DNA of 38,739 bases from Lysobacterales bacterium (GCA_014238945.1 JABAAB010000018.1:1-38739), one strand, 5' to 3'. Positions 1 to 7,453 are shown, counted from the first letter of the stretch. Program-made: numbers and translations. The notes: a model not told the origin generated them from the letters alone.

Positions 1-76
1 CGCTCCCGGCGAATTTGTCGAACTCCCGACCGCCCGGTTCGTAGCCGGGTACTCTATCCAGCTGAGCTACGGGCGC
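1..76 (-). tRNA. tRNA-Arg(ACG)-like copy 1, 3' end replaced
   Basis: Read on the minus strand from 76, the sequence has a 5' acceptor strand GCGCCCG, a D-arm, and an anticodon arm with stem CCCGG/CCGGG and loop CTACGAA (anticodon ACG). The variable loop and the 5' half of the T-arm follow, up to GGGAGTTCGA. After that the expected 3' T-stem and the matching acceptor strand are missing; CAAATTCGCCGGGAGCG is found instead. It therefore cannot fold a normal T-arm or acceptor stem and is probably a pseudo-tRNA or one unit of an interrupted gene. It is identical to the second copy 181 nt away. The window edge cuts the downstream side, so a complete copy may lie to the left. Confidence 0.6.
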
Positions 77-198
77 GCTGTTTTAACACTTTTGAATCTC
101 TCCTCCTCCGGAGAGATTATTCCGGGCATCCTGCCCTCCACCCTTCGGGTTCGCTGCGCAAGCGCAGTCTCATTCGAAATTCGCTCCCGGCGAATTTG
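77..198 (-). repeat. tRNA-tail repeat element between the two tRNA-Arg copies
   Basis: On the minus strand the element begins right after the T-loop GTTCGA. It runs through GACAAATTCG, a GGAGCGAA block, a CTGCGCTTGCGCAG hairpin and GAACCCGAAGGG. A small hairpin follows with stem GGGC/GCCC and loop AGGAT (forward strand 124-136), and then AATCTCTCCGG, which resembles the missing 3' T-stem and start of the acceptor strand of this tRNA-Arg. A further inverted repeat AATCTCTCC/GGAGAGATT lies at about 95-118. The same order of blocks is seen in the tRNA-Ser elements at 714-808 and 19471-19565. Confidence 0.6.
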
Positions 199-257
199 TC
201 GAACTCCCGACCGCCCGGTTCGTAGCCGGGTACTCTATCCAGCTGAGCTACGGGCGC
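182..257 (-). tRNA. tRNA-Arg(ACG)-like copy 2, promoter-proximal, 3' end replaced
   Basis: This is an identical tandem copy of the tRNA-Arg-like sequence at the window start, with a 181-nt period. It carries everything from the 5' acceptor strand to the T-loop GTTCGA, then switches to a repeat element (about 77-198) instead of its own 3' half. A strong promoter lies directly upstream on the minus strand at 302-330, so this copy is likely transcribed first. Whether any mature tRNA-Arg arises from it is doubtful, because the 3' acceptor strand cannot pair with GCGCCCG. Confidence 0.6.
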
Positions 258-301
258 GCTGTCTCCGCCAGCCAGCGCAATGCAGGCTCGCGAGGGCGCG
301 A

Positions 302-330
302 ATTATCCTTTCAGATGTCGTGAATGTCAA
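302..330 (-). promoter_or_regulatory. sigma70-like promoter of the tRNA-Arg locus
   Basis: On the minus strand there is a perfect -35 box TTGACA (325-330), a 17-nt spacer and a -10 box GATAAT (302-307). The predicted start is near 295, about 38 nt before the tRNA-Arg copy at 257. Confidence 0.75.
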
Positions 331-421
331 CCATTTAACGTCTTGATTTTGATATTTAATCGCATTGATTAAGCAATAGGCTCATATTGTTCTCTGGGTG
401 GCCGTTTCAAACCCTCACCGG

Positions 422-451
422 TTGACAAGCAACCCATCTAAAAAGGATAAT
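422..451 (+). promoter_or_regulatory. sigma70-like promoter of tRNA-Ser
   Basis: A -35 box TTGACA (422-427), an 18-nt spacer and a -10 box GATAAT (446-451) stand about 75 nt upstream of the tRNA-Ser gene. The boxes closely resemble those of the tRNA-Arg promoter, which points the opposite way. Confidence 0.65.
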
Positions 452-524
452 CCGCTGCCCATTTTCGAGCAGGCCAAGTTCTTGGCAATGACGAGAAGTA
501 AACTGGTAAAATGGTAACGATTCC

Positions 525-615
525 GGAGAGGTGTCCGAGTGGCTTAAGGAGCACGCCTGGAAAGTGTGTATACGTTAATAGCGTATCGAGGGTTCGAATC
601 CCTCTCTCTCCGCCA
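525..615 (+). tRNA. tRNA-Ser(GGA)
   Basis: This is an intact class II tRNA of 91 nt with an encoded CCA end. The acceptor strands GGAGAGG and TCTCTCC pair with discriminator G. The anticodon stem CACGC/GTGTG encloses loop CTGGAAA, so the anticodon is GGA. A long variable arm (GTATACGTTAATAGCGTATC region) is typical of serine tRNAs. The T-arm is GAGGG-TTCGAAT-CCCTC. Its last 19 nt plus the following terminator are duplicated 193 nt downstream. Confidence 0.95.
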
Positions 616-624
616 AAAATCAAG

Positions 625-651
625 AAAGCCCCGCCCATGCGGGGTTTTTTT
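625..651 (+). terminator. rho-independent terminator of tRNA-Ser
   Basis: Stem CCCCGC (629-634) and GCGGGG (639-644) with loop CCAT is extended by A-T and G-T pairs and followed by a run of seven Ts. It sits 10 nt after the CCA end. Confidence 0.85.
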
Positions 652-713
652 GTATCCACCATTCTCTCAGGATTCGAAGACTCGAGTGACGCGAAGCGGC
701 ACTGGGTTCGACA

Positions 714-808
714 AATTTGTCCGGAACAAATTTGGTCGCTGGAGCGAAGCGGGAGCGCCCGAAGGGTCAAAACCAGGATGGTTTTGAACAATCCCTCTCT
801 CTCCGCCA
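714..808 (+). repeat. 95-nt tRNA-Ser-tail repeat element, copy A
   Basis: A 95-nt element aligns without gaps to 19471-19565 (86 of 95 positions identical by eye, the last 40 all identical). Blocks in order: AATTTGT half-palindrome; GCTGGAGCGAAG; GGGAGCGCCCGA; a hairpin with stem CAAAACC/GGTTTTG (768-774, 780-786) and loop AGGAT; and the exact 19-nt 3' end of tRNA-Ser including CCA (790-808). Just upstream stands GGGTTCGACAAA, which resembles a tRNA T-loop. It is not a tRNA itself. Confidence 0.75.
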
Positions 809-859
809 AAAATCAAGAAAGCCCCGCCCATGCGGGGTTTTTTTGTATCCACCATTCTC
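790..859 (+). repeat. direct repeat of tRNA-Ser 3' tail plus terminator
   Basis: This stretch repeats 597-666 with a 193-nt period: the 19-nt tRNA-Ser tail, the spacer, the terminator hairpin and the sequence after it. Weaker similarity continues beyond it (CTCGAGTG, GCGGCA). The tail has no tRNA body in front, so no tRNA is made here. Confidence 0.8.
818..844 (+). terminator. duplicated copy of the tRNA-Ser terminator
   Basis: This is the same CCCCGC-CCAT-GCGGGG hairpin and T-run as at 625-651, carried along by the 193-nt duplication. It can act as a second terminator for tRNA-Ser read-through. Confidence 0.8.
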
Positions 860-917
860 CCAGGGTTGCAAGCCTCGAGTGCCGCAGAGCGGCAACAGGA
901 TTTACTTATTTGGATCC

Positions 918-1000
918 GACAAATTCGCGCGGAGCGAATCTCCAATGAGCCTGCGCTTGCGCGGCGAACCCGAATGGCAATCCTTTCGGGTTAAACACAC
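918..1000 (+). repeat. repeat element of the tRNA-Arg-flank type
   Basis: From GACAAATTCG (918) through GGAGCGAAT, AATGAGCCTGCGCTTGCGC and GCGAACCCGAA this matches the element after the tRNA-Arg-like copies, with a few substitutions. It ends in an inverted repeat AACCCGAA/TTTCGGGTT (967-992). The rest of 860-1115 holds no gene that I can support. Confidence 0.55.
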
Positions 1001-1115
1001 CAATGCCGCCTAGTTTCATGGCAAAAGTGCCTTAAAAGACATCCCTTCTGATTCATTCAATACTAGAATTGTGTTCTCTCTGTATATGAACCGGGATTTT
1101 TGGAGCCATTGAACA

Positions 1116-2294
1116 ATGAGTAAAGGATTGGCCATAATTGGCGTTGCCGAGGTACCCACAAAGCGCGACCCGCAAAGAAAGCGCTGGGACATCCTTCTGG
1201 ATGTATGCATTGGCGCGATCCGTGATGCGGGAATTGATAAAAACGATATCGGTGCGGTTATTTCAGTCAACCCGATGGCACAGGCCCAAATCGGGCTTGA
1301 CATGGCTTTGGGAAAGATTCCGGAAATCCTGGGATTACACGGTTGCCGCGATATCTGCGTAGCCAATGCAGGTGGTACTTCGACCACCAACTGCCTACGT
1401 CTGGCCAAGTATTTCATCGATAATGATCTTGCTGATTTTGTATTGATTCCGCACACAACGGTACAGTCGGATATTCCGGTGCAGGACCTGATAAACTTCT
1501 TTGCCACTGCTCCCCTGGATAAGCAATGGGAATATCCTTATGGCGTGACATTTAATGGTGCCATGGGACTGATCACCAGCCGTTATATGTATGAAACCAA
1601 CACTACAGCAGAGGAAATGGCGGCCATAACCGTCGGTTTGCGGGCCTGGGCAGCTATGGATCCAATGTCCATATTCCACGGTAAACCGGTGACGCTGGAT
1701 GATGTTCTGAACTCACGTATGATCTCGACACCACTGCATGCCAAGGAGTGCAATTTCCTTGCCGATGGAGGCGGTGCGTTGGTGGTGACCTCGCATGCAT
1801 TAGCGATAGAAATGCAGGCCCGCGCAGCGTTCCAACTTGGACATGGCGTGCGCTTTACTGGTGCTACCCCAGTGTTGCGCAAAGATGTTTTTTTCAGAAA
1901 GGCTTACCGTGAATCCAGCCAGGATGCCCTGGAAGCTGCGGGTCTGTCCATTCATGACATGGACCTGCGGCAGATTTATGGTGCTTACCCTTTCACCCAG
2001 GCCTCTGGGTTGGAAGGGTACGGTGTCTGCGAAGAAGGTGAAGGGGCCCGTATGTGGGCTGATGGCCGTTGTGGTCCCGGTGGTGATACACCCTGCACTA
2101 CCATGGGTGATGCGACCGGGCGTGGCCACACCGGTTCTGGCGTTTCCATGGCATTCTATATCGATACCGTCAACCAGTTACGTGGCGAGGCCGGTGAGCG
2201 CCAGGTCGAGGGCTGCGAGCATACGATTATCACCACTTCAGGCGGCTCAGTTATGAATACCTGCACCACTGTTTTCGGGAGGCTGCCAAAATGA
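1116..2294 (+). CDS. SCP-x/Ltp2-like thiolase-fold protein (probable CoA-ester aldolase or thiolase)
   Basis: A thiolase-superfamily protein of 392 aa, of the group that works with a separate DUF35 OB-fold protein; the next gene encodes one. The usual nucleophile Cys is not at its place: residues 83-90 read ANAGGTST. The C-terminal part has QIYGAYPFT (286-294) and GRGHTGSG (335-342), where thiolases have their GHPxG histidine loop. In the known Ltp2-ChsH2 complex this fold performs retro-aldol cleavage of a steroid side chain rather than thiolysis. That job is an inference here; a thiolase of another branched acyl-CoA is the main alternative. The start has GGAG (1102-1105) 10 nt upstream. It leads a four-gene operon with overlapping or abutting reading frames. 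Confidence 0.8.
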   Translation: MSKGLAIIGVAEVPTKRDPQRKRWDILLDVCIGAIRDAGIDKNDIGAVISVNPMAQAQIGLDMALGKIPEILGLHGCRDICVANAGGTSTTNCLRLAKYFIDNDLADFVLIPHTTVQSDIPVQDLINFFATAPLDKQWEYPYGVTFNGAMGLITSRYMYETNTTAEEMAAITVGLRAWAAMDPMSIFHGKPVTLDDVLNSRMISTPLHAKECNFLADGGGALVVTSHALAIEMQARAAFQLGHGVRFTGATPVLRKDVFFRKAYRESSQDALEAAGLSIHDMDLRQIYGAYPFTQASGLEGYGVCEEGEGARMWADGRCGPGGDTPCTTMGDATGRGHTGSGVSMAFYIDTVNQLRGEAGERQVEGCEHTIITTSGGSVMNTCTTVFGRLPK

Positions 2295-2704
2295 ATCAGT
2301 ACAAAAAGCCGTTACCTGAAATCCAACCGTATTCTGAAACTTTCTGGGAAGGAACAAAAAACCGCAAGTTGCTGGTACAACATTGTAACGACTGTGATTC
2401 CCATATTTTTTATCCTCGACGTGAGTGTCCGGAGTGCTGGTCGAAGAATCTGGACTGGGTCGAATCCAGCGGTAAAGCGATCATTTATGCTTTTTCGATC
2501 ACCTATGAGGGTGTTGAGGAAATATTTGCTGAAGACTTGCCCATAGTATTGGCCTGGGTGGATTTACCCGAAGGCATCCGCATGCAGACCAATATAATAG
2601 ACTGTGATCCAAAAAACGTGGAGATTGGGATGCAGGTCCAGGTGATATTCAAAGATGTCACGGATGAAATTACCCTGCCTTACTTCACGCCAATCCAGAA
2701 CTGA
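2291..2704 (+). CDS. DUF35 OB-fold / zinc-ribbon partner protein (ChsH2 C-domain-like)
   Basis: 137 aa. The N-terminal helix region (SETFWEGTKNRKLLVQ) is followed by a rubredoxin-like zinc ribbon with cysteines at 32, 35, 46 and 49, then an OB-fold with GKAIIYAFSITYEG and IGMQVQVIF. Proteins of this family bind SCP-x-type thiolases or aldolases and are needed for their activity. The ATG overlaps the upstream stop by 4 nt (ATGA), which supports coupled translation and a stable complex with that protein. In actinobacterial ChsH2 this domain is fused to a MaoC domain; here the MaoC domain is the next, separate gene. Confidence 0.85.
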   Translation: MNQYKKPLPEIQPYSETFWEGTKNRKLLVQHCNDCDSHIFYPRRECPECWSKNLDWVESSGKAIIYAFSITYEGVEEIFAEDLPIVLAWVDLPEGIRMQTNIIDCDPKNVEIGMQVQVIFKDVTDEITLPYFTPIQN

Positions 2705-3267
2705 TGACCGGGTGGGGTAAAATCGGTACATGGGAGGATACCCAGGCCTTCCTGGGTAAAGTTATCAAGATTTCCCATGGTGCAGATGCGGTTGAGATGG
2801 GTAGTATACGCCGCTGGCTGGAACCAAAAGAATTTGACAGCCCCATCCATACCGATGCTCAGGCAGCCAAAGCAGCGGGTTACAAAGGAGTTGTAGCCCC
2901 CGCTACAATGGCATTTACTTATGGTATTCCCCCTTATTGGCAGCCGGGGGATGAGTCCTTCAAGTTCGGTGATGAGCCCTGTCAAATTCCCATACCCGTG
3001 ATCTTTGATGTACCCGCACCCTGCTCATTGAGCTTCGCAACCAGTGTCGAGATCGAGTTTTTTGAACCGATGTTGATCGGTGACCGACTGAGTTGCAGTC
3101 ACAAACTGACGGATATAACACGTAAATCACTTAGTGTCGGGAAAGGTGCATTTCTGACCCAGGAAGACACCTACCGCAATCAACGTAGTGAAATCGTGGC
3201 AATTGCAAAATTGGTCATTTTCCGTTTCAACCCACCGGACAAGAAAGAAAATGACGGGCAACAATAG
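2704..3267 (+). CDS. MaoC-like enoyl-CoA hydratase, FAS1-type N-domain (ChsH2 N-domain-like)
   Basis: 187 aa, a hot-dog fold with the N-terminal MaoC-dehydratase pattern. The hydratase motif is EFDSPIHTD with Asp45 and His49, followed by GYKGVVAPATMAFTYG. It likely hydrates an enoyl-CoA, as a heteromer with the next gene's product. Its ATG shares the A of the upstream TGA stop, so all three frames are coupled. The C-terminal FRFNPPDKKEN tail runs into the next start. The exact substrate is not visible. Confidence 0.8.
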   Translation: MTGWGKIGTWEDTQAFLGKVIKISHGADAVEMGSIRRWLEPKEFDSPIHTDAQAAKAAGYKGVVAPATMAFTYGIPPYWQPGDESFKFGDEPCQIPIPVIFDVPAPCSLSFATSVEIEFFEPMLIGDRLSCSHKLTDITRKSLSVGKGAFLTQEDTYRNQRSEIVAIAKLVIFRFNPPDKKENDGQQ

Positions 3268-3682
3268 AAATCGGTCGATTACCGATATCTCGCCAGGAGA
3301 TGTACTGCATACAATCGCGATGCCCATCACCCTGCAACGCCTGGTAATGGAGGCCGGCGCCAATCGGGATCTGTCCCTGATTCATCACGACCGCGAAGTC
3401 GCACAGAAAACCGGAGCATCGGATACCTATGCCAATACTTTCTTCCTTATGGGGATGTTTGAACGCTTAATGCGTGAATGGATGGGCAGCACTGGTTGTA
3501 TATGCAAACTGGGACCCATGAAGATGATGGCGTTTAATGTCGTAGGTGACACGGTTAACTTTGGGGGTGAAGTCATAAGTGTTCAAGCAGAATCCGGTCG
3601 AGTCGAACTGATGCTCACTGCACATACTGAAAAAGGCTTGACCGCTGGTTGTGAAGCCATCATTGAGCTGCCACAAAGCTGA
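3251..3682 (+). CDS. MaoC-like enoyl-CoA hydratase subunit (ChsH1-like)
   Basis: 143 aa, a single hot-dog domain with MaoC motif GANRDLSLIHHD (Asp40, His45). The start at 3251 overlaps the end of the preceding gene by 17 nt and follows an A-rich AAGAAAGAAA. The frame is open further upstream to 3188, but that extension would lie wholly inside the previous gene and has no family resemblance. With the preceding protein it probably forms a heterodimeric hydratase, as ChsH1-ChsH2 do in steroid side-chain degradation. Last gene of the operon. Confidence 0.8.
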   Translation: MTGNNRNRSITDISPGDVLHTIAMPITLQRLVMEAGANRDLSLIHHDREVAQKTGASDTYANTFFLMGMFERLMREWMGSTGCICKLGPMKMMAFNVVGDTVNFGGEVISVQAESGRVELMLTAHTEKGLTAGCEAIIELPQS

Positions 3683-3706
3683 AACATTACTCTTTATGCC
3701 GCCTGC

Positions 3707-3737
3707 TTGACACCAAAACTCTATTAGCACTTATACT
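3707..3737 (+). promoter_or_regulatory. possible promoter of the AraC regulator
   Basis: TTGACA (3707-3712) and TATACT (3732-3737) are separated by 19 nt, slightly long for sigma70. They lie in the 112-nt gap between the MaoC gene and the AraC gene. Confidence 0.35.
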
Positions 3738-3794
3738 TATAGCAGAGATGCAGGCCCCTTTTTTGGGCAATAAAAAAAAGGCTATTGGTGTTAC

Positions 3795-4841
3795 ATGGCA
3801 ATTGACTTCGAACAAACATCCAGTTTCGCATCCGGAGCCTTATCAGTTTACCAAATGATCAGACAATATGGAGTCGATCCCGATGAAATTCTTGCTGAGG
3901 CAGGGCTGGATGCCTCGGTTTTCAATGTTGTCGGTAACCGTATCGAGTCGGATTCCTTTTGTAAGTTTTTGCAGATCGCATATGAACAATGCGGGGATCC
4001 CGGTTTCGGCCTCAAGTCCAGCGACTTTATCCATCCTACCTCTTACCACGCTTTTGGACTTGGACTTTTATCCAGTAGCACGCTTTGTTCCTACCTGATG
4101 CGATGGGAACGGTTTTACGCCTGTATAACCACCCACGCTACCATGCAAGTCCGGGACGACCCCAAAGGTGCCTTGCTTGAATACCGGTTTTTTGGTCCGG
4201 GAGACAAGTACCCTCAGGCTGAACGCATCATGCGTGATGCCAATCTGGCACTGGTAATCAAATATATACGATTCATGTACCGACCGGATTATCAACCGTT
4301 AAAAGTAGAGTTGCTGTACGCGCCCTCAAAGGGCATGAGCGCCTTGTACCGTCAGTATTTTGGTAACCATCTCGAATTCAACGCAGAAAAAAATGCAGTT
4401 TGGGTATCCCATGCCGATCTCGATAAACAGCTACCGGCAGCGAACGCGGAGTTGGCACGTCAGAATGACCAAGTGGTAGTAGCGTTCCTGGCACGCATGG
4501 ATCGCGCCAATATCCCGGCCCAGGTGCACGCAAAGTTAATCGAGTTATTACCATCCGGTGATTGCAGCAAGACCAAGGTAGCCAGTGCGCTTTTCATGAG
4601 CGTACGAACTCTGCATAACAAGCTTGAAAAAGAAGGGGTCAACTACCAGCAATTATTGGATCAAACGCGAAATGAACTCGCAGAGCAGTACATGAGACAG
4701 GACAATGTTTCGATATCTGAGGTAGCATACCTGCTCGGATTTTCCGATTGCAGTAATTTCTCGCGCGCATTCCAGCGCTGGACAGGATCGTCGCCAAGCA
4801 AGTACCGGGAAAGTTTTATGGGCCGTGAACAGACCACCTGA
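3795..4841 (+). CDS. AraC-family transcriptional regulator with Arabinose_bd-type N-domain
   Basis: 348 aa. The first two thirds fit the N-terminal ligand domain of the OruR/ArgR-like AraC branch (YQMIRQYGVDPDEILAEAGL, HPTSYHAFGLGLLSSSTL). The C-terminal part has the two helix-turn-helix units, with VASALFMSVRTLHNKLEKEG followed by ISEVAYLLGFSDCSNFSRAF and the closing GSSPSKYR. Lying between the hydratase/aldolase operon and the racemase genes, it probably regulates one or both in response to a pathway compound. No Shine-Dalgarno sequence is clear in front of its start. Confidence 0.9.
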   Translation: MAIDFEQTSSFASGALSVYQMIRQYGVDPDEILAEAGLDASVFNVVGNRIESDSFCKFLQIAYEQCGDPGFGLKSSDFIHPTSYHAFGLGLLSSSTLCSYLMRWERFYACITTHATMQVRDDPKGALLEYRFFGPGDKYPQAERIMRDANLALVIKYIRFMYRPDYQPLKVELLYAPSKGMSALYRQYFGNHLEFNAEKNAVWVSHADLDKQLPAANAELARQNDQVVVAFLARMDRANIPAQVHAKLIELLPSGDCSKTKVASALFMSVRTLHNKLEKEGVNYQQLLDQTRNELAEQYMRQDNVSISEVAYLLGFSDCSNFSRAFQRWTGSSPSKYRESFMGREQTT

Positions 4842-5172
4842 TTCACCCCCATTCTTTGTCAGATTTCTTCACTCGACGAATTTTAGCCACGCATTGTTTT
4901 TGGTTATCTCCAGGACATCCAATCCAGCACTGAAATTTGAATGGTGCCGGGACAGGTATTTCCGAACGGTTTGAGAACCAGAAATGAACATCCTCATCCG
5001 GAATGCCGGGTCACCGGTGAAGAACCACTCGCCTCTAAATGACTCCGCCATCCGTATGTTGGCAGTTGAAAATGTATTCTTACCTTTAGAGAGTATTGAA
5101 TTACTTATTTAGACCAACCCCTCACGAATCCTGGTTTTAGACTACACACAGACATTCACGGAAATATGCCAA
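4842..5172. other. intergenic region, 331 nt
   Basis: Spacer between the AraC gene and the racemase gene. A 60-codon minus-strand frame (4869-5051) has no recognised family, ribosome site or promoter. An A/T-rich tract near 5080-5120 could hold the racemase promoter, but I see no pair of boxes with proper spacing. Confidence 0.4.
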
Positions 5173-6294
5173 ATGGGCCCACTTAAAGGAATTAAGATCA
5201 TTGAAATCGCTGGTATCGGGCCTGGTCAATTGGCCGGTATGCTGCTGGCTGATATGGGAGCGTCCCTTGTTCGTATAGAGCGACCTTTTGCCGACGACCC
5301 CGTTTTGAACATGGACCCCCGCTTTGACATTCTCAACCGCAGTCGGCCGATCATCGGTGTGGATTTAAAAACAAGCGAAGGTGTCGATCTGGTTCTGGAT
5401 TTATGTGAAGACGCAGATGCCATCTTTGAAGGGTTCCGCCCAGGAACCATGGAGCGTCTTGGCCTTGGTCCTGATCAATGTATGGATCGTAATCCGAAAC
5501 TGGTCTATGGCTGTATGACCGGTTGGGGCCAGGATGGCCCGCTGGCGGATTCCGCGGGTCATGATCCGAATTACATTGCCCTGACCGGGGTTTATTCCGC
5601 CATTGGTGAAAAAGGCGGAGACCCGGTTTATCCATTGAACCTGATCGGGGATATGGGTGGTGGCGGTGTTTTCCTGGCGATGGGTATGCTCGCTGCGCTT
5701 CTGGAAGCCGGGAAGTCGGGTAAAGGACAGGTCGTTGACGCGGCGATGGTGGATGGCGCTGCCTCACTTATGACCATGGCGCACGGCTTTCTTGCCGCCG
5801 GAATTTGGAGGGAAGAGAGGGGTAGCAATGTCCTGGACGGTGGTGCGCCATTTGCCCGTGCCTACCGCACCAGTGATGACAAGCATATCGTCATTGCTCC
5901 CATCGAGAACAAGTTTTTCAAAATATTACTGAAAGAATTGGGACTGGAAGAAATTGACCCTGCCGATCAGTACAACCAACAAGAATGGAATGGAATGCAA
6001 CGTCGTTTTGAGGAAGTGTTCAAAACCCGTACCCGGGACGAGTGGTGCGATATTCTGGAGGGAACGGATACCTGCTTTGCACCGGTTCTGGGAATGCGAG
6101 AATCCATGCGGCACCCGCATAACACAGCCCGTAATACATTTGTTACCGTTGAAGGCATAAAACAAGCGGCGCCGGCACCGAGGTTTTCACGCACTCAATC
6201 TGAAATTCGCAGTGCAGCCGGACCTGCGAGAACTGACATTAAAGGGGTATTGGAACAGTGGGGAGCATCTGCGAAAGCGCTGAATAATCTATAG
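5173..6294 (+). CDS. alpha-methylacyl-CoA racemase (CoA-transferase family III fold)
   Basis: 373 aa, family III CoA-transferase fold. Details point to racemase rather than transferase: IAGIGPGQLAGMLLADMG at the N-terminus, catalytic-type His130 in GHDPNYIALTG and Asp160 in LNLIGDMGGGG (30 residues apart, as His126/Asp156 in the mycobacterial enzyme MCR), and VVDAAMVDGAA. Such enzymes interconvert 2R- and 2S-methylacyl-CoA, needed because acyl-CoA dehydrogenases of branched chains and sterol side chains accept one isomer. The next gene starts 31 nt later, probably in the same operon. A substrate with an alpha-methyl branch is implied for the island. Confidence 0.85.
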   Translation: MGPLKGIKIIEIAGIGPGQLAGMLLADMGASLVRIERPFADDPVLNMDPRFDILNRSRPIIGVDLKTSEGVDLVLDLCEDADAIFEGFRPGTMERLGLGPDQCMDRNPKLVYGCMTGWGQDGPLADSAGHDPNYIALTGVYSAIGEKGGDPVYPLNLIGDMGGGGVFLAMGMLAALLEAGKSGKGQVVDAAMVDGAASLMTMAHGFLAAGIWREERGSNVLDGGAPFARAYRTSDDKHIVIAPIENKFFKILLKELGLEEIDPADQYNQQEWNGMQRRFEEVFKTRTRDEWCDILEGTDTCFAPVLGMRESMRHPHNTARNTFVTVEGIKQAAPAPRFSRTQSEIRSAAGPARTDIKGVLEQWGASAKALNNL

Positions 6295-6325
6295 AAGTCC
6301 CGGCTCCAAAACAGGGAAGTCCAGA

Positions 6326-7453
6326 ATGTATACAAATATCTGCGATCAACTGGGAATCGATGTTCCCATCTTTGCCTTCTCACATTGCCGCGATGTAGTC
6401 GTCGAGGTCAGTAAAGCCGGTGGTCTCGGTGTGCTTGGGGCTGGCTGGTTTACACCGGACGAGTTTCGAGTGGAACTGGACTGGATAGATGCACATATTG
6501 GTGACGCGCCTTATGGCATTGATCTGGTCATTCCGCAGAAATATGAGGGCATGGACGAGACCGATCCGGTCAAATTGGAAAAACGACTGTGGGAGACAAT
6601 CCCGGCGGAGCATCTCGAATTTGCAAGAAAACTGGTTGCTGATCACAAGGTGCCCGAGCTTCCAGCCGAAGAGACAGAAAGACCGGCACTGCCGGGTGCC
6701 ACCTACGCTACGGCTCTGCCACTGTTCCTCGAGGGTGTGGGTCGGCCCAACTGCAAGTTGCTGGCGAATGCACTTGGTACTCCTCCAGCAGATATCGTTG
6801 ACCTGGCCCACGAAAACCATATGTTGGTGGGCGCACTGTGTGGCAAAGTCAAACAGGCGATAGCTCACCGGGACGCCGGTCTGGATTTTATCATTGCCGT
6901 TGGTGGTGAAGGTGGTGGCCATTGCGGTGAAATCGGCAGCGTGGTTTTGTGGCCACAGGTTGTAGATGCAGTGGCACCAATACCAGTTCTGTGTGGTGGT
7001 GGTGTAGGTAATGGCCGCCAGATGCTGGCCGCCATGGCCATGGGTGCAGCCGGGGTCTGGACCGGCACCTTGTGGGTCACGGTCGAAGAATCCGCTGAAC
7101 CTCCTGCGATCACGGAATCCTATCTGAATTGCACATCCGAAGGTACCGTGCGCACACGCTCATGGACCGGCAAGCCAGGTCGGGTGATCCGCAATGCCTG
7201 GTCAGACGCCTGGGACGCCAAAGACAATCCGGAGCCGATGGGTGCCCCACAGCAATTCCTGGTGTCCAATGACGCCATGCGCCGTACCTTAATGTATGCC
7301 GGTGCCGGGGACGCACAGCAGGTTGCCATGAGTCCGGTAGGCCAGGTCATTGGTCAAATCAATGAAGTAGAATCCTGTCGATCAGCGATTCATCGTCTGA
7401 TGGAGGAATATATCGACGCCCTGGAACGTGTCAACAGCCTGATGCCGGAGTAG
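6326..7453 (+). CDS. NPD/nitronate monooxygenase-family FMN oxidoreductase
   Basis: 375 aa, TIM-barrel flavoprotein. Flavin-site signatures are AGGLGVLGAG (31-40), the His-containing loop GGEGGGHCGEIGS (193-205, His199) and PVLCGGGVGNGRQMLAAMAMGA. Members oxidise nitronates or act as flavin reductases/dehydrogenases; IpdC of actinobacterial steroid ring degradation belongs to the same superfamily. An insert around 75-125 (KYEGMDETD to ERPALP) separates it from short nitronate monooxygenases. The neighbouring racemase suggests an acyl-CoA substrate, but that is inference. AGGGAAG precedes the ATG. Confidence 0.75.
   Translation: MYTNICDQLGIDVPIFAFSHCRDVVVEVSKAGGLGVLGAGWFTPDEFRVELDWIDAHIGDAPYGIDLVIPQKYEGMDETDPVKLEKRLWETIPAEHLEFARKLVADHKVPELPAEETERPALPGATYATALPLFLEGVGRPNCKLLANALGTPPADIVDLAHENHMLVGALCGKVKQAIAHRDAGLDFIIAVGGEGGGHCGEIGSVVLWPQVVDAVAPIPVLCGGGVGNGRQMLAAMAMGAAGVWTGTLWVTVEESAEPPAITESYLNCTSEGTVRTRSWTGKPGRVIRNAWSDAWDAKDNPEPMGAPQQFLVSNDAMRRTLMYAGAGDAQQVAMSPVGQVIGQINEVESCRSAIHRLMEEYIDALERVNSLMPE

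Noticed and set aside
438..1013. Several overlapping ORFs of 73-145 codons on both strands (for example one containing GERGIRTLDTL)
   Set aside because: They are readings through tRNA-Ser, its duplicated tail and the terminators. The GERGIRTLDT peptide is a well-known false protein from the antisense of serine tRNA genes.
4869..5051. 60-codon minus-strand ORF between the AraC gene and the racemase gene
   Set aside because: No recognised family, no ribosome site and no promoter. The length is expected by chance.
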